A DNA stretch of 64,000 nt from Pseudomonas sp. Irchel 3E20 (GTDB lineage Bacteria; Pseudomonadota; Gammaproteobacteria; Pseudomonadales; Pseudomonadaceae). The translations under genes were made by a program, and so were the position numbers. The DNA is taken from the NCBI RefSeq assembly GCF_900187645.1, contig NZ_FYEE01000012.1, positions 62,001 to 126,000 on the forward strand. The letters are read 5' to 3'. Below, piece after piece: positions 43,088-51,889 of this stretch. The number at the start of each line of letters is the position of its first letter. Positions within the stretch are counted from its first letter, which is position 1. The notes beneath the pieces are model-generated. The model did no database searches. It was not told the DNA's origin and saw nothing but the letters and a program-made list of their open reading frames with translations.

Positions 43088-43196
43088 AGTGCCGATAAAC
43101 AAACAGGAGAAGTCGGGCTCTTGGCGAGTAACGGCTTAGGCAGGAGGGCGCGGCTGTGGGACACTCGTTTTTTGATAATCGCTCAAGGAGCACCCC

Positions 43197-43502
43197 GTGC
43201 AGATCGATTTGAACTCTCCGGATGGCTTGACCCTCGAGAACGTGCGCCGGTTGCTGGCCTCGGCCAGTGACAATGTGCATACCCAACTGCGGGTCACCAA
43301 GGGCGGTATCGCCTATTTGTCTTCCGGCGTGGTCGGGGGTACGGATATTGAAGGCCTGTTGTTTCGCCTGGAGACGTGGGCGGCTGGTTCGGGTTATGTG
43401 GGAAATGTGGCGGCCAGCGATGAAGTCTGGGTGATGCAGGTTTTCAATGCCTTGAAGCAGAACTGGCCCCATCCGCCGTTTGATTACATCGATGTCTACT
43501 GA
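43197..43502 (+). CDS. conserved hypothetical protein
   Basis: The protein has 101 residues, is soluble, and starts at GTG 43197 six bases after AAGGAG. Features are NVRRLLASASDNVHTQLRVT, GGTDIEGLLFRLETWAAGSG and a C-terminus rich in aromatic residues (WPHPPFDYIDVY). No family is recognised. The strong ribosome site supports translation. Confidence 0.75.
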   Translation: MQIDLNSPDGLTLENVRRLLASASDNVHTQLRVTKGGIAYLSSGVVGGTDIEGLLFRLETWAAGSGYVGNVAASDEVWVMQVFNALKQNWPHPPFDYIDVY

Positions 43503-43664
43503 TGACAATCACATCCGGTCACGATTGAATCGGGAAAGCGTCGCGAGTCCTCAGGCAGACTTGCCTGCTTCCTGTGGTGAAGGCAGGGGAGTGGCGTACT
43601 TTTGAACCCCGCAGCCTGAATAGCTGTCGCATCAACTCTGTTTATTTTTGAAAAGGAGGTTTTC

Positions 43665-43976
43665 ATGCCTTGCAAGCTCGTGTCATTCGCAACCTTGTCA
43701 GCTGTGCTTGCTCTGAGCGGTTGCAGTACTGCCGAGTCGGTCAGCGAGCCAGCAACCGACGAGATGGCCCACGCTCGCTGCGAGTCCAAAGCCGCCGATT
43801 TCGTCATCGGCAAGAAGGCCACACCTGAGCTGCTGGAGCAGGCCCGCAAGCGCTCGGGCGCACACAATGCACGGGTTCTGCGCCCCGACGATGTCATGAC
43901 CCTTGAGTACCGTTCGGATCGTTTGAACCTGAACACCGATGACAACCTGGTGATTACCCGCGTCAATTGCGGCTGA
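43665..43976 (+). CDS. I78 family peptidase inhibitor lipoprotein
   Basis: The protein has 103 residues. The lipobox LALSGC follows a short signal peptide. The I78 core is FVIGKKATPELLEQARKRSG, ARVLRPDDVMTLEYRSDRLN and DDNLVITRVNCG. Relatives inhibit subtilisin-type serine proteases. AAAAGGAGG lies upstream. A strong bidirectional terminator follows. Confidence 0.88.
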   Translation: MPCKLVSFATLSAVLALSGCSTAESVSEPATDEMAHARCESKAADFVIGKKATPELLEQARKRSGAHNARVLRPDDVMTLEYRSDRLNLNTDDNLVITRVNCG

Positions 43977-44000
43977 GAGCGTCGGTTTTTTCAAACGCAT

Positions 44001-44032
44001 AAAAAACCCCGTCACATGGACGGGGTTTTTTT
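44001..44032. terminator. bidirectional rho-independent terminator
   Basis: AAAAAACCCCGTC - ACATG - GACGGGGTTTTTTT forms a long perfect stem with A and T runs on each side. It serves both the I78 gene and the convergent cold-shock gene. Confidence 0.9.
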
Positions 44033-44046
44033 AGCTCGCTGAAAAC

Positions 44047-44259
44047 TTACTCAGGGCGAACTTGTGCAGCTTGCATACCCTTTTGGCCTTTCTCAGCCAC
44101 GAAGGAAACGGTTTGGCCTTCTTTCAGGCTTTTGAAACCGTCGCTTTCGATAGCTTTGAAGTGTACGAACAGGTCGTCACCGCCACCTTGAGGAGTGATG
44201 AAGCCGAAGCCTTTTTCATCGTTGAACCATTTAACGGTGCCGGTTTGGCGATTAGACAT
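44047..44259 (-). CDS. cold-shock protein (CspA family)
   Basis: The protein has 70 residues. The RNA-binding motifs KGFGFI and DLFVHF are intact (VKWFNDEKGFGFITPQGGG, LFVHFKAIESDGFKSLKEGQ). It is an RNA chaperone that melts secondary structure. I chose the ATG at 44259, seven bases after GGAGA; longer in-frame starts exceed the family length. About 290 bp upstream contain no gene and may include a long 5' leader. Confidence 0.95.
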   Translation of the reverse strand: MSNRQTGTVKWFNDEKGFGFITPQGGGDDLFVHFKAIESDGFKSLKEGQTVSFVAEKGQKGMQAAQVRPE

Positions 44260-44550
44260 GGTGTATCTCCAAGAAACATATATTTTCAGTAGTGCTGTGC
44301 TGCTCAGGCCAACTGGGCACACCGGGGTATCATAGTCGAAATGTTGGACTTGAAACCCCCCTTGCCGGTTTGTTTGCCAGTCAGTGGCGTTATCTTTGTT
44401 GGCATGAAACGCTGAAAGTCCCGGTTTAAAAGGCTTTGCGCGCAAAACTCGAGCTGTAAAAAAAGCTGTAAAACCTGCATAAAATGTACGAAAGGGCGTT
44501 TTTATGAGCTTTTTTGTCGACTTTTACTGTGCGTATTTCTCTCTTCTGGA

Positions 44551-44853
44551 TTACTTCTTGGCCTTGTTATCGGCCTTGCAGGCGGTGATTTTCTTCAGGG
44601 CCTTCTCTTTCAGTGCATCGCTGGCTTTGTTGTCCATCAATGCTTGGATATCGCTGGCAGGGTACGACTTGATCGCATCGGCCCCGCAAGCACAGTGGGC
44701 TTTTGCGGCGGCGACACCAATCTGTGGGGCAGCGGTCTGCGTGCATTGCGCCATGTATTTTTCACGCTCGCCTTTTGGCCAGTCGGCGTGCGCGCTCAGC
44801 GGCAGCATAAGGATGAAGGGGGTGATGAAGGCAAAGATACGGTTCAGATGCAT
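44551..44853 (-). CDS. secreted cysteine-containing hypothetical protein
   Basis: The protein has 100 residues. The signal peptide ends LMLPLSAHA before DWPKGEREKY. The mature part is helical, has four cysteines (CTQ, HCACG, ITACKA) and a lysine-rich end. It should be periplasmic. AAGGAG is nine bases before the ATG at 44853. I do not recognise a family. Confidence 0.75.
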   Translation of the reverse strand: MHLNRIFAFITPFILMLPLSAHADWPKGEREKYMAQCTQTAAPQIGVAAAKAHCACGADAIKSYPASDIQALMDNKASDALKEKALKKITACKADNKAKK

Positions 44854-45200
44854 GTTGGGATGCTCCTTGTGATCTGTGGGGCTGTTTACTCGGACTCCCG
44901 ACATCTGAGGTGTCAAGCGCCGTTCAGTTCAGCACTTTTGCACAAAAACCGACGGTTTACTTGCGCGCGCCAGGGCGCGGGCGACCGTTCATCTGTGCTA
45001 GCATCCTGCCCTCAGGTTTTCGCCCTCCTCAGGTTTTTTCCATCCTGGCGGCTGAAGAGGCCTGAATCACCCTTTTTGATTTGAACTCCAGTCACTCTGA
45101 TTCGGTTTTCCGGTTGGCCGCAAGGCTCCTGCCGCTGTAAGGCAGGCGTTCAGCAATGAATGGCCTGAATCGGCTCTTGTACTGGCTCATCCCAACCCAC

Positions 45201-45221
45201 GTGACCTTTGGTAGGGGTCAC
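45201..45221 (+). promoter_or_regulatory. thrS leader hairpin mimicking tRNA-Thr(GGU) anticodon arm
   Basis: The stem GTGACCT / GGGTCAC (six Watson-Crick pairs and one T-G) closes a 7-base loop TTGGTAG. The loop has T at the position of U33 and GGT at the anticodon place, which is the anticodon for Thr codon ACC. It ends five bases before the Shine-Dalgarno AGGAGAGGAGG of thrS. In E. coli ThrRS represses its own mRNA by binding an anticodon-like operator loop; this may be the same type of site. Confidence 0.6.
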
Positions 45222-45240
45222 CACTAGGAGAGGAGGCGCC

Positions 45241-47163
45241 ATGCCAACTATTACTCTTCCCGACGGCAGTCAACGTTCTTTCGATCATCCTGTTTCCGTA
45301 GCCGAGGTCGCCGCGTCCATTGGCGCCGGCTTGGCCAAGGCCACAGTGGCCGGCAAGGTCAACGGTAAACTGGTCGACGCCTGCGACATCATCGACAGCG
45401 ACGTTTCCCTGCAAATCATCACGCCCAAGGATGAAGAGGGGCTGGAGATCATTCGCCACTCTTGCGCCCACTTGATCGGCCACGCAGTCAAGCAACTGTA
45501 TCCGAGCGCCAAAATGGTGATCGGTCCGGTCATCGACGAAGGCTTCTATTACGACATCGCCTACGAACGTCCTTTTACGCCTGAGGACCTGTCGGCAATC
45601 GAGCAGCGTATGCATCAGCTGATCGAAAAAGATTATGACGTCATCAAAAAGGTCACCCCTCGTGCCGAGGTGATCGACGTCTTCACAACGCGTGGCGAGG
45701 ACTACAAGTTGCGCCTGGTTGAGGACATGCCGGACGAGCAGGCCATGGGCCTTTACTATCACGAAGAATATGTCGACATGTGCCGTGGTCCGCACGTGCC
45801 GAACACACGCTTCCTGAAATCGTTCAAATTGACCAAGCTGTCTGGCGCCTACTGGCGCGGCGATGCCAAGAATGAGCAGTTGCAGCGCATCTATGGCACC
45901 GCGTGGGCAGATAAGAAGCAATTGGCCGCTTACATCCAACGCATCGAAGAAGCCGAAAAACGCGACCACCGTAAGTTGGGCAAGCGCCTGGGCCTGTTCC
46001 ATACCCAAGAAGAGGCTCCGGGTATGGTGTTCTGGCACCCGAACGGCTGGACGTTGTATCAAGTGCTTGAGCAGTACATGCGCAAAGTACAGCGAGAAAA
46101 CGGCTATTTAGAGATCAAGACTCCGCAGGTTGTCGACCGTAGCCTGTGGGAAAAATCCGGGCATTGGGCAAACTACGCCGAAAATATGTTCACCACCGAG
46201 TCGGAAAGCCGCGACTACGCGATCAAGCCGATGAACTGCCCGTGCCACGTTCAGGTATTTAACCAGGGTCTGAAAAGCTACCGCGAACTGCCGATGCGCC
46301 TGGCCGAATTCGGTGCCTGCCACCGTAACGAACCCTCTGGTGCGCTGCACGGCATCATGCGGGTGCGTGCCTTTACTCAGGATGATGCCCACATCTTCTG
46401 CACTGAAGAGCAGATGCAAGCGGAATCCGCAGCTTTCATCAAGCTGACCATGGATGTCTATGCTGACTTCGGTTTTAAAGACATCGAAATGAAGTTGTCT
46501 ACCCGTCCTGAAAAGCGTGTGGGTTCCGATGAGTTGTGGGATCGTGCGGAAACTGCATTGGCTGCGGCCCTTGATAGCGCTGGCTTGCCTTACGATTTGC
46601 AGCCGGGTGAAGGTGCCTTCTACGGTCCGAAGATTGAATTCTCGCTCAAAGATTGCCTCGGCCGCGTCTGGCAATGTGGTACCTTGCAGCTCGATTTCAA
46701 CCTGCCGATTCGTCTGGGGGCCGAATACGTTTCCGAAGACAACAGTCGCAAGCACCCAGTGATGCTGCATCGGGCGATCCTTGGTTCTTTCGAGCGTTTC
46801 GTCGGAATCCTGATCGAACACTACGAGGGCGCGTTCCCTGCGTGGCTGGCTCCGACCCAGGCAGTGATTATGAATATCACTGATAAACAGGCAGAATTTG
46901 CTGCCGAAGTGGAAAAAACTCTCAACCAAAGCGGATTTCGTGCCAAGTCCGACTTGAGAAATGAAAAGATCGGCTTTAAAATCCGCGAGCATACTTTGCT
47001 CAAGGTTCCCTATCTCTTGGTTATCGGAGATCGGGAAGTCGAGATGCAGACTGTCGCTGTGCGTACTCGTGAAGGTGCTGACCTGGGCTCGATGCCCGTC
47101 GCCCAGTTCGCCGAGTTCCTCGCTCAAGCGGTTTCCCGGCGTGGTCGCCCAGATTCGGAGTAA
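45241..47163 (+). CDS. thrS: threonyl-tRNA synthetase
   Basis: The protein has 640 residues, the standard length. It has an N-terminal TGS domain (MPTITLPDGSQRSF), an editing domain with HSCAHLIGHAVKQLYPSAKM, class II motifs (MNCPCHVQVFNQGLKSYREL, GACHRNEPSGALHGIMRVRA, MLHRAILGSFERFVGILIEH) and an anticodon-binding C-terminus. I chose the ATG at 45241, right after AGGAGAGGAGGCGCC; an in-frame GTG upstream at 45208 lies in the leader hairpin. It is the first gene of the translation operon. Confidence 0.98.
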   Translation: MPTITLPDGSQRSFDHPVSVAEVAASIGAGLAKATVAGKVNGKLVDACDIIDSDVSLQIITPKDEEGLEIIRHSCAHLIGHAVKQLYPSAKMVIGPVIDEGFYYDIAYERPFTPEDLSAIEQRMHQLIEKDYDVIKKVTPRAEVIDVFTTRGEDYKLRLVEDMPDEQAMGLYYHEEYVDMCRGPHVPNTRFLKSFKLTKLSGAYWRGDAKNEQLQRIYGTAWADKKQLAAYIQRIEEAEKRDHRKLGKRLGLFHTQEEAPGMVFWHPNGWTLYQVLEQYMRKVQRENGYLEIKTPQVVDRSLWEKSGHWANYAENMFTTESESRDYAIKPMNCPCHVQVFNQGLKSYRELPMRLAEFGACHRNEPSGALHGIMRVRAFTQDDAHIFCTEEQMQAESAAFIKLTMDVYADFGFKDIEMKLSTRPEKRVGSDELWDRAETALAAALDSAGLPYDLQPGEGAFYGPKIEFSLKDCLGRVWQCGTLQLDFNLPIRLGAEYVSEDNSRKHPVMLHRAILGSFERFVGILIEHYEGAFPAWLAPTQAVIMNITDKQAEFAAEVEKTLNQSGFRAKSDLRNEKIGFKIREHTLLKVPYLLVIGDREVEMQTVAVRTREGADLGSMPVAQFAEFLAQAVSRRGRPDSE

Positions 47164-47168
47164 TTACT

Positions 47169-47714
47169 ATTAAGCGTGAAATGAGACAAGATAAACGAGC
47201 TGCACCGAAAGCCCCGATCAACGAGAATATCTCGGCACGCGAGGTTCGGTTAATTGGGGCTGAGGGCGAGCAACTCGGCATTGTCCCGATTGAAGAAGCG
47301 CTTCTTAAGGCTGAAGAGGCCAAGCTGGATCTGGTGGAAATTTCCGCCGATGCAGTACCCCCTGTTTGCAAGCTGATGGACTACGGCAAGTCGATCTTCG
47401 AAAAGAAGAAGCAGATTGCTGCTGCAAAGAAAAACCAGAAGCAGATTCAAGTAAAAGAAATCAAGTTTCGTCCAGGGACGGAGGAAGGGGATTACCAGGT
47501 AAAACTGCGCAACCTGGTACGTTTCCTGAGTGATGGGGACAGGGCCAAGGTATCCTTGCGATTCCGCGGCCGTGAGATGGCCCACCAGGAGCTGGGGATG
47601 GAACTCCTCAAGCGGGTTGAAGCTGACCTGCTCGAGTACGGTTCGGTCGAACAGCATCCTAAGATGGAAGGACGCCAGCTGATTATGGTCATCGCCCCGA
47701 AAAAGAAGAAGTAA
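47169..47714 (+). CDS. infC: translation initiation factor IF-3 (rare ATT start)
   Basis: The protein has about 181 residues. IF-3 motifs are INENISAREVRLIGAEGEQL, LDLVEISADAVPPVCKLMDY and MAHQELGMELLKRVEADLLE. The usual Pseudomonas N-terminus (KREMRQDKRA) begins at ATT 47169, eight bases after GGAG. Another ATT at 47163 overlaps the thrS stop, and the first ATG is only at 47181. An AUU start lets IF-3 repress its own translation, as in E. coli. Confidence 0.95.
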   Translation: MKREMRQDKRAAPKAPINENISAREVRLIGAEGEQLGIVPIEEALLKAEEAKLDLVEISADAVPPVCKLMDYGKSIFEKKKQIAAAKKNQKQIQVKEIKFRPGTEEGDYQVKLRNLVRFLSDGDRAKVSLRFRGREMAHQELGMELLKRVEADLLEYGSVEQHPKMEGRQLIMVIAPKKKK

Positions 47715-47774
47715 TCAACAGGGCACGGCAGGCCTTCTGATTATGTTTATCAACTGAATGCGGAGTATCCGAAC

Positions 47775-47969
47775 ATGCCAAAGATGAAGACTAAAAGTGG
47801 TGCTGCTAAGCGGTTTCTGAAAACTGCTAACGGTATCAAGCACAAGCACGCTTTCAAGAGCCACATCCTGACCAAAATGTCGACCAAGCGTAAGCGTCAA
47901 CTGCGCGGTAGCAGCTTGCTGCATCCGTCTGACGTGGCAAAAGTCGAGCGCATGCTGCGCCTTCGTTAA
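47775..47969 (+). CDS. rpmI: 50S ribosomal protein L35
   Basis: This basic protein has 64 residues and typical L35 sequence (MPKMKTKSGAAKRFLKTANG, KRQLRGSSLLHPSDVAKVER). It lies 60 bp after infC and 30 bp before rplT, as in other gammaproteobacteria. In E. coli L20 represses this operon near the rpmI start. Confidence 0.97.
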   Translation: MPKMKTKSGAAKRFLKTANGIKHKHAFKSHILTKMSTKRKRQLRGSSLLHPSDVAKVERMLRLR

Positions 47970-47999
47970 TTTTTGGATCAAGAATAGAGGAAGTAACTC

Positions 48000-48356
48000 A
48001 TGGCTCGTGTAAAGCGTGGCGTCATTGCCCGTAAGCGTCACAAAAAAATTCTGAAACTTGCTAAAGGCTACTACGGCGCGCGCTCCCGCGTATTCCGTGT
48101 TGCCAAGCAAGCGGTAATCAAGGCAGGCCAATACGCCTACCGTGACCGTCGTCAGAAAAAACGTCAGTTCCGCGCTCTGTGGATCGCTCGTATCAACGCT
48201 GGTGCTCGTGTTAACGGTCTGTCCTACAGCCGGTTCATCGCTGGCCTGAAAAAAGCGTCCATTGAGATCGACCGTAAGGTTCTGGCTGATCTGGCAGTGA
48301 ACGAAAAAGCGGCGTTTGCTGCGATTGTCGAGAAAGCTAAAGCCACCTTGGCTTAA
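48000..48356 (+). CDS. rplT: 50S ribosomal protein L20
   Basis: This basic protein has 118 residues and L20 motifs ([60 protein letters not shown]). L20 is needed for early assembly of the large subunit and feeds back on its own operon. It is followed by two hairpins before pheS. Confidence 0.98.
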
Positions 48357-48373
48357 GTACCCCCGGCAGTCAT

Positions 48374-48447
48374 CCCGCCTCACCTTTGTGAGGCGGGGTG
48401 TAAACGTCATAAATAGGGGAAGAGCCTTCAAGCTCTTCCCCTATTTT
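48374..48447 (+). terminator. double hairpin and terminator between rplT and pheS
   Basis: The first hairpin, CCCGCCTCAC / GTGAGGCGGG (48374-48397), is perfect. The second, AGGGGAAGAGC / GCTCTTCCCCT (48415-48442), is followed by ATTTTG and looks like an intrinsic terminator. Together they lie in the 108-bp gap before pheS, so pheST expression is likely reduced or attenuated here. No clear Phe-rich leader peptide with a ribosome site precedes it. Confidence 0.7.
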
Positions 48448-48464
48448 GTATCTGGAGTCTGTAC

Positions 48465-49481
48465 ATGGAAAACCTGGATGCGCTGGTCGCTCAAGCTCTT
48501 GAGGCTGTGCAAGGCGCGGAAGATATCAATGCCCTGGAGCAAATCCGGGTTCACTACCTTGGCAAAAAGGGCGAGTTGACTCAGGTGATGAAGACCCTGG
48601 GCAACCTGCCGGCAGAAGAGCGCCCGCAGGTCGGCGCGCTGATTAACGTTGCCAAGGAGCGTGTAACAGAGGTTCTCAATGCGCGTAAGGCGTTGTTCGA
48701 GGAGGCCGATCTAGCGGCCAAGCTCGCCGCTGAATCCATTGATGTAACCCTGCCTGGTCGTGGCCAGACCTCAGGTGGTCTGCATCCGGTGACCCGGACT
48801 CTGGAGCGTATCGAGCAGTTCTTCACCCGCATCGGCTACGGTATCGCCGAAGGCCCTGAGGTCGAAGACGACTACCACAACTTCGAGGCGCTTAACATCC
48901 CAGGCCATCACCCGGCTCGGTCGATGCACGACACCTTCTATTTCAATGCGAACATGCTGCTGCGCACTCATACCTCGCCGGTACAGGTCCGCACCATGGA
49001 AGCCAATAAGCCGCCGATTCGTATTGTCTGCCCGGGCCGTGTGTATCGCAGTGACTCCGATATCACCCACTCGCCGATGTTCCACCAGGTCGAGGGCTTG
49101 TTGGTTGATCGCGATATCAACTTCGCTGACCTCAAAGGCACGATCGAAGAGTTTCTTCGGGTGTTCTTCGAGAAAGAGTTGGCGGTGCGTTTCCGCCCCT
49201 CCTACTTCCCGTTCACGGAGCCATCGGCCGAAGTCGATATGGAATGCGTGATGTGCAGCGGTAAAGGCTGCCGTGTCTGTAAGCAGACCGGTTGGCTGGA
49301 AGTGATGGGCTGCGGCATGGTTCACCCTAACGTGCTAAGCATGTCGGGGATCGACCCGGAAGAGTTCTCGGGTTTTGCCTTCGGCATGGGCGTTGAGCGC
49401 CTGGCGATGCTGCGTTACGGCGTGAACGACTTGCGTCTGTTCTTCGACAACGACTTGCGGTTCCTCGCGCAATTTCGCTAG
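48465..49481 (+). CDS. pheS: phenylalanyl-tRNA synthetase alpha subunit
   Basis: The protein has 338 residues. An N-terminal coiled coil binds tRNA. Class II motifs include HPVTRTLERIEQFFTRIGYG, HNFEALNIPGHHPARSMHDT, FHQVEGLLVDRDINFADLKG and GFAFGMGVERLAMLRYGVND. It charges tRNA-Phe as an alpha2-beta2 enzyme with PheT. The ATG at 48465 lies after TCTGGAG. Confidence 0.98.
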   Translation: MENLDALVAQALEAVQGAEDINALEQIRVHYLGKKGELTQVMKTLGNLPAEERPQVGALINVAKERVTEVLNARKALFEEADLAAKLAAESIDVTLPGRGQTSGGLHPVTRTLERIEQFFTRIGYGIAEGPEVEDDYHNFEALNIPGHHPARSMHDTFYFNANMLLRTHTSPVQVRTMEANKPPIRIVCPGRVYRSDSDITHSPMFHQVEGLLVDRDINFADLKGTIEEFLRVFFEKELAVRFRPSYFPFTEPSAEVDMECVMCSGKGCRVCKQTGWLEVMGCGMVHPNVLSMSGIDPEEFSGFAFGMGVERLAMLRYGVNDLRLFFDNDLRFLAQFR

Positions 49482-49507
49482 TCGTAACGAACCTTTAGGA
49501 GAGCAGG

Positions 49508-51886
49508 ATGAAATTCAGTGAACAATGGCTGCGTGGCTGGGTAAGCCCGCAGGTGAGTCGCGACGAGCTGGTTGCTCGTTTGTCGATGGCCGGTCTTGAG
49601 GTCGATAGCGTGACGCTAGCCGCCGGCGAATTCAGTGGCGTCGTAGTAGGCGAGGTGCTCAGTACCGAGCAGCACCCGGACGCGGACAAGCTGCGTGTTT
49701 GCCAGGTCAGCAATGGTGCCGAAACTTTCCAGATCGTTTGTGGTGCGCCCAATGTGCGCCCAGGTTTGAAGATCCCATTTGCCATGATTGGGGCCGAATT
49801 ACCCGGCGATTTCAAGATCAAGAAAGCCAAGCTGCGCGGTGTTGAGTCCAACGGCATGCTGTGCTCCCAAGCCGAGCTGCAAATTGGTGAAGGCAATGAT
49901 GGCTTGATGGAGCTTCCGGCTGACGCGCCGGTGGGCCAGGATATTCGTCAATACCTGGGCCTGGACGATGCCAGTATTGAAGTCGACCTGACACCGAATC
50001 GTGGTGATTGCTTGTCCCTAGCGGGTTTGGCTCGGGAAGTCGGTGCGCTCTATGCCGTCGAAGTTCGCCGCCCAGCAGTGCCGAGTGTTCCTGCAGTGCA
50101 CGACGAAGTGCGCTCCATCGAGGTGTTGGCGCCCACAGCGTGTCCACGTTATCTAGGGCGTGTGATTCGTAATGTAGATCTGTCCAAGCCTACGCCGCTA
50201 TGGATGGTCGAGCGCTTGCGTCGGGGCGATGTTCGTAGCATCGATGCCGCTGTCGATATCACCAACTATGTGATGTTGGAGCTAGGGCAGCCTTTGCACG
50301 CCTTCGATCTTGCCGAAATCAACGGTGGCGTTCGTGTGCGAATGGCTGAAGAGGGTGAGAAGCTGGTCTTGCTCGATGGCCAGGAAGTGAGTCTGCGCAG
50401 CGACACGCTGGTCATTGCTGACCACGCACGGGCATTGGCTATTGCCGGAATCATGGGTGGTGAGCACAGTGGGGTGTCTTGCGCTACACGGGACGTATTC
50501 CTAGAAAGTGCGTTCTTTGACCAGATCGCGGTGGCTGGCAAGGCGCGTTCTTATGGTCTGCATACAGATGCTTCGCATCGCTATGAGCGTGGTGTGGATT
50601 GGAAACTGGCCCGCGAAGCGATGGAGCGCGCCACTGGCTTGCTTCTGGAAATCGTCGGCGGCGAAGCGGGGCCGATCATCGAGGCGGTCAGCGACCAGTA
50701 CTTGCCGTCCATTGCGCCGATTACATTGCGTGCCCAGCGCATCACCCAAATGCTAGGGATGGAAATGGACTCCGCGCAAGTCGAGCGTCTGCTTGGGGCT
50801 TTGGGCCTGGGCATCACGGCGGAGGGAGAAGGGCAGTGGCGGGTCGAAGTGCCGAGTCATCGTTTTGACATTAGCCTCGAAGTCGATCTGATCGAAGAAC
50901 TGGCCCGTCTGTATGGCTATAACCGTTTGCCTGTGCGCTATCCGCAGGCTCGTCTGGCGCCACAGGCCAAAGCCGAGGCGCGTAGCGATCTACCAGAACT
51001 GCGGCGGCTGTTGGTAGCTCGTGGCTATCAAGAGGCGATTACCTACAGTTTCATCGACCCAAAACAGTTTGAGTTGTTCAACCCGGGCGTCGAGCCACTT
51101 CTGTTGGCCAACCCAATCTCCAATGACATGGCAGCCATGCGCTCTTCACTTTGGCCGGGTCTAGTCAAGGCGCTTGAGCACAACCTCAATCGTCAGCAGG
51201 ATCGCGTTCGCTTGTTTGAGAGCGGCCTACGTTTCGTCGGGCAGTTGGAAGGTCTGAAGCAAGAGCCAATGCTATCGGGTGTTGTTTGCGGTAGCCGCTT
51301 GCCTGAGGGTTGGGCACAAGGTCGCGATACCGTGGACTTTTTCGACGTCAAGGCTGACGTAGAGGCGGTACTGGGCTTTGGTGGGGCGTTGGATGCTTTC
51401 AGCTTCGTGCCGGGTAAGCACCCGGCATTGCATCCCGGTCAAACTGCGCGTATTGAGCGTGACGGTCGCGAAGTAGGCTATGTGGGTGCGATTCATCCTG
51501 AATTATCCAAAACACTTGGCCTGGACCGTCCGGTTTTCGTTTTTGAGTTGGTGTTGGCTGAGGTAGCGCAGGGGAAAATGCCCAAGTTCTGCGAACTCTC
51601 GCGCTTTCCGGAAGTGCGCCGTGACCTGGCTTTGCTGGCCGATCAGGAGGTTGCAGCCAGTGCCGTGCTGGATGTGATTCGTGAGAACGCAGGCGAGTGG
51701 CTGACAGAGCTCAGGCTGTTTGACGTGTATCAGGGTAAAGGCATTGATCCGCATAGAAAAAGCCTTGCGGTTGGCTTGACCTGGCAGCATCCATCGCGCA
51801 CTCTTAACGACGATGAGGTGAACAGCACGACACAGAACATCCTCACCTCGCTCGAACAAAGGTTGAACGCCACGTTAAGGAAGTGA
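49508..51886 (+). CDS. pheT: phenylalanyl-tRNA synthetase beta subunit
   Basis: The protein has 792 residues. It has an N-terminal EMAP/OB tRNA-binding domain (VVGEVLSTEQHPDADKLRVC), B3/B4 editing domains (HAFDLAEINGGVRVRMAEEG) and a C-terminal ferredoxin-fold domain. The editing site hydrolyses Tyr-tRNA-Phe. GGAGAG precedes the ATG. The gap to pheS is 26 bp and to ihfA 3 bp. Confidence 0.98.
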   Translation: MKFSEQWLRGWVSPQVSRDELVARLSMAGLEVDSVTLAAGEFSGVVVGEVLSTEQHPDADKLRVCQVSNGAETFQIVCGAPNVRPGLKIPFAMIGAELPGDFKIKKAKLRGVESNGMLCSQAELQIGEGNDGLMELPADAPVGQDIRQYLGLDDASIEVDLTPNRGDCLSLAGLAREVGALYAVEVRRPAVPSVPAVHDEVRSIEVLAPTACPRYLGRVIRNVDLSKPTPLWMVERLRRGDVRSIDAAVDITNYVMLELGQPLHAFDLAEINGGVRVRMAEEGEKLVLLDGQEVSLRSDTLVIADHARALAIAGIMGGEHSGVSCATRDVFLESAFFDQIAVAGKARSYGLHTDASHRYERGVDWKLAREAMERATGLLLEIVGGEAGPIIEAVSDQYLPSIAPITLRAQRITQMLGMEMDSAQVERLLGALGLGITAEGEGQWRVEVPSHRFDISLEVDLIEELARLYGYNRLPVRYPQARLAPQAKAEARSDLPELRRLLVARGYQEAITYSFIDPKQFELFNPGVEPLLLANPISNDMAAMRSSLWPGLVKALEHNLNRQQDRVRLFESGLRFVGQLEGLKQEPMLSGVVCGSRLPEGWAQGRDTVDFFDVKADVEAVLGFGGALDAFSFVPGKHPALHPGQTARIERDGREVGYVGAIHPELSKTLGLDRPVFVFELVLAEVAQGKMPKFCELSRFPEVRRDLALLADQEVAASAVLDVIRENAGEWLTELRLFDVYQGKGIDPHRKSLAVGLTWQHPSRTLNDDEVNSTTQNILTSLEQRLNATLRK

Positions 51887-51889
51887 CGT

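Noticed and set aside
48388..48447. Phe-rich leader peptide (PheM-like) for pheST
   Set aside because: A frame with F-K-L-F-P-Y-F exists but lies inside the terminator hairpin itself, runs on into pheS and has no ribosome site.
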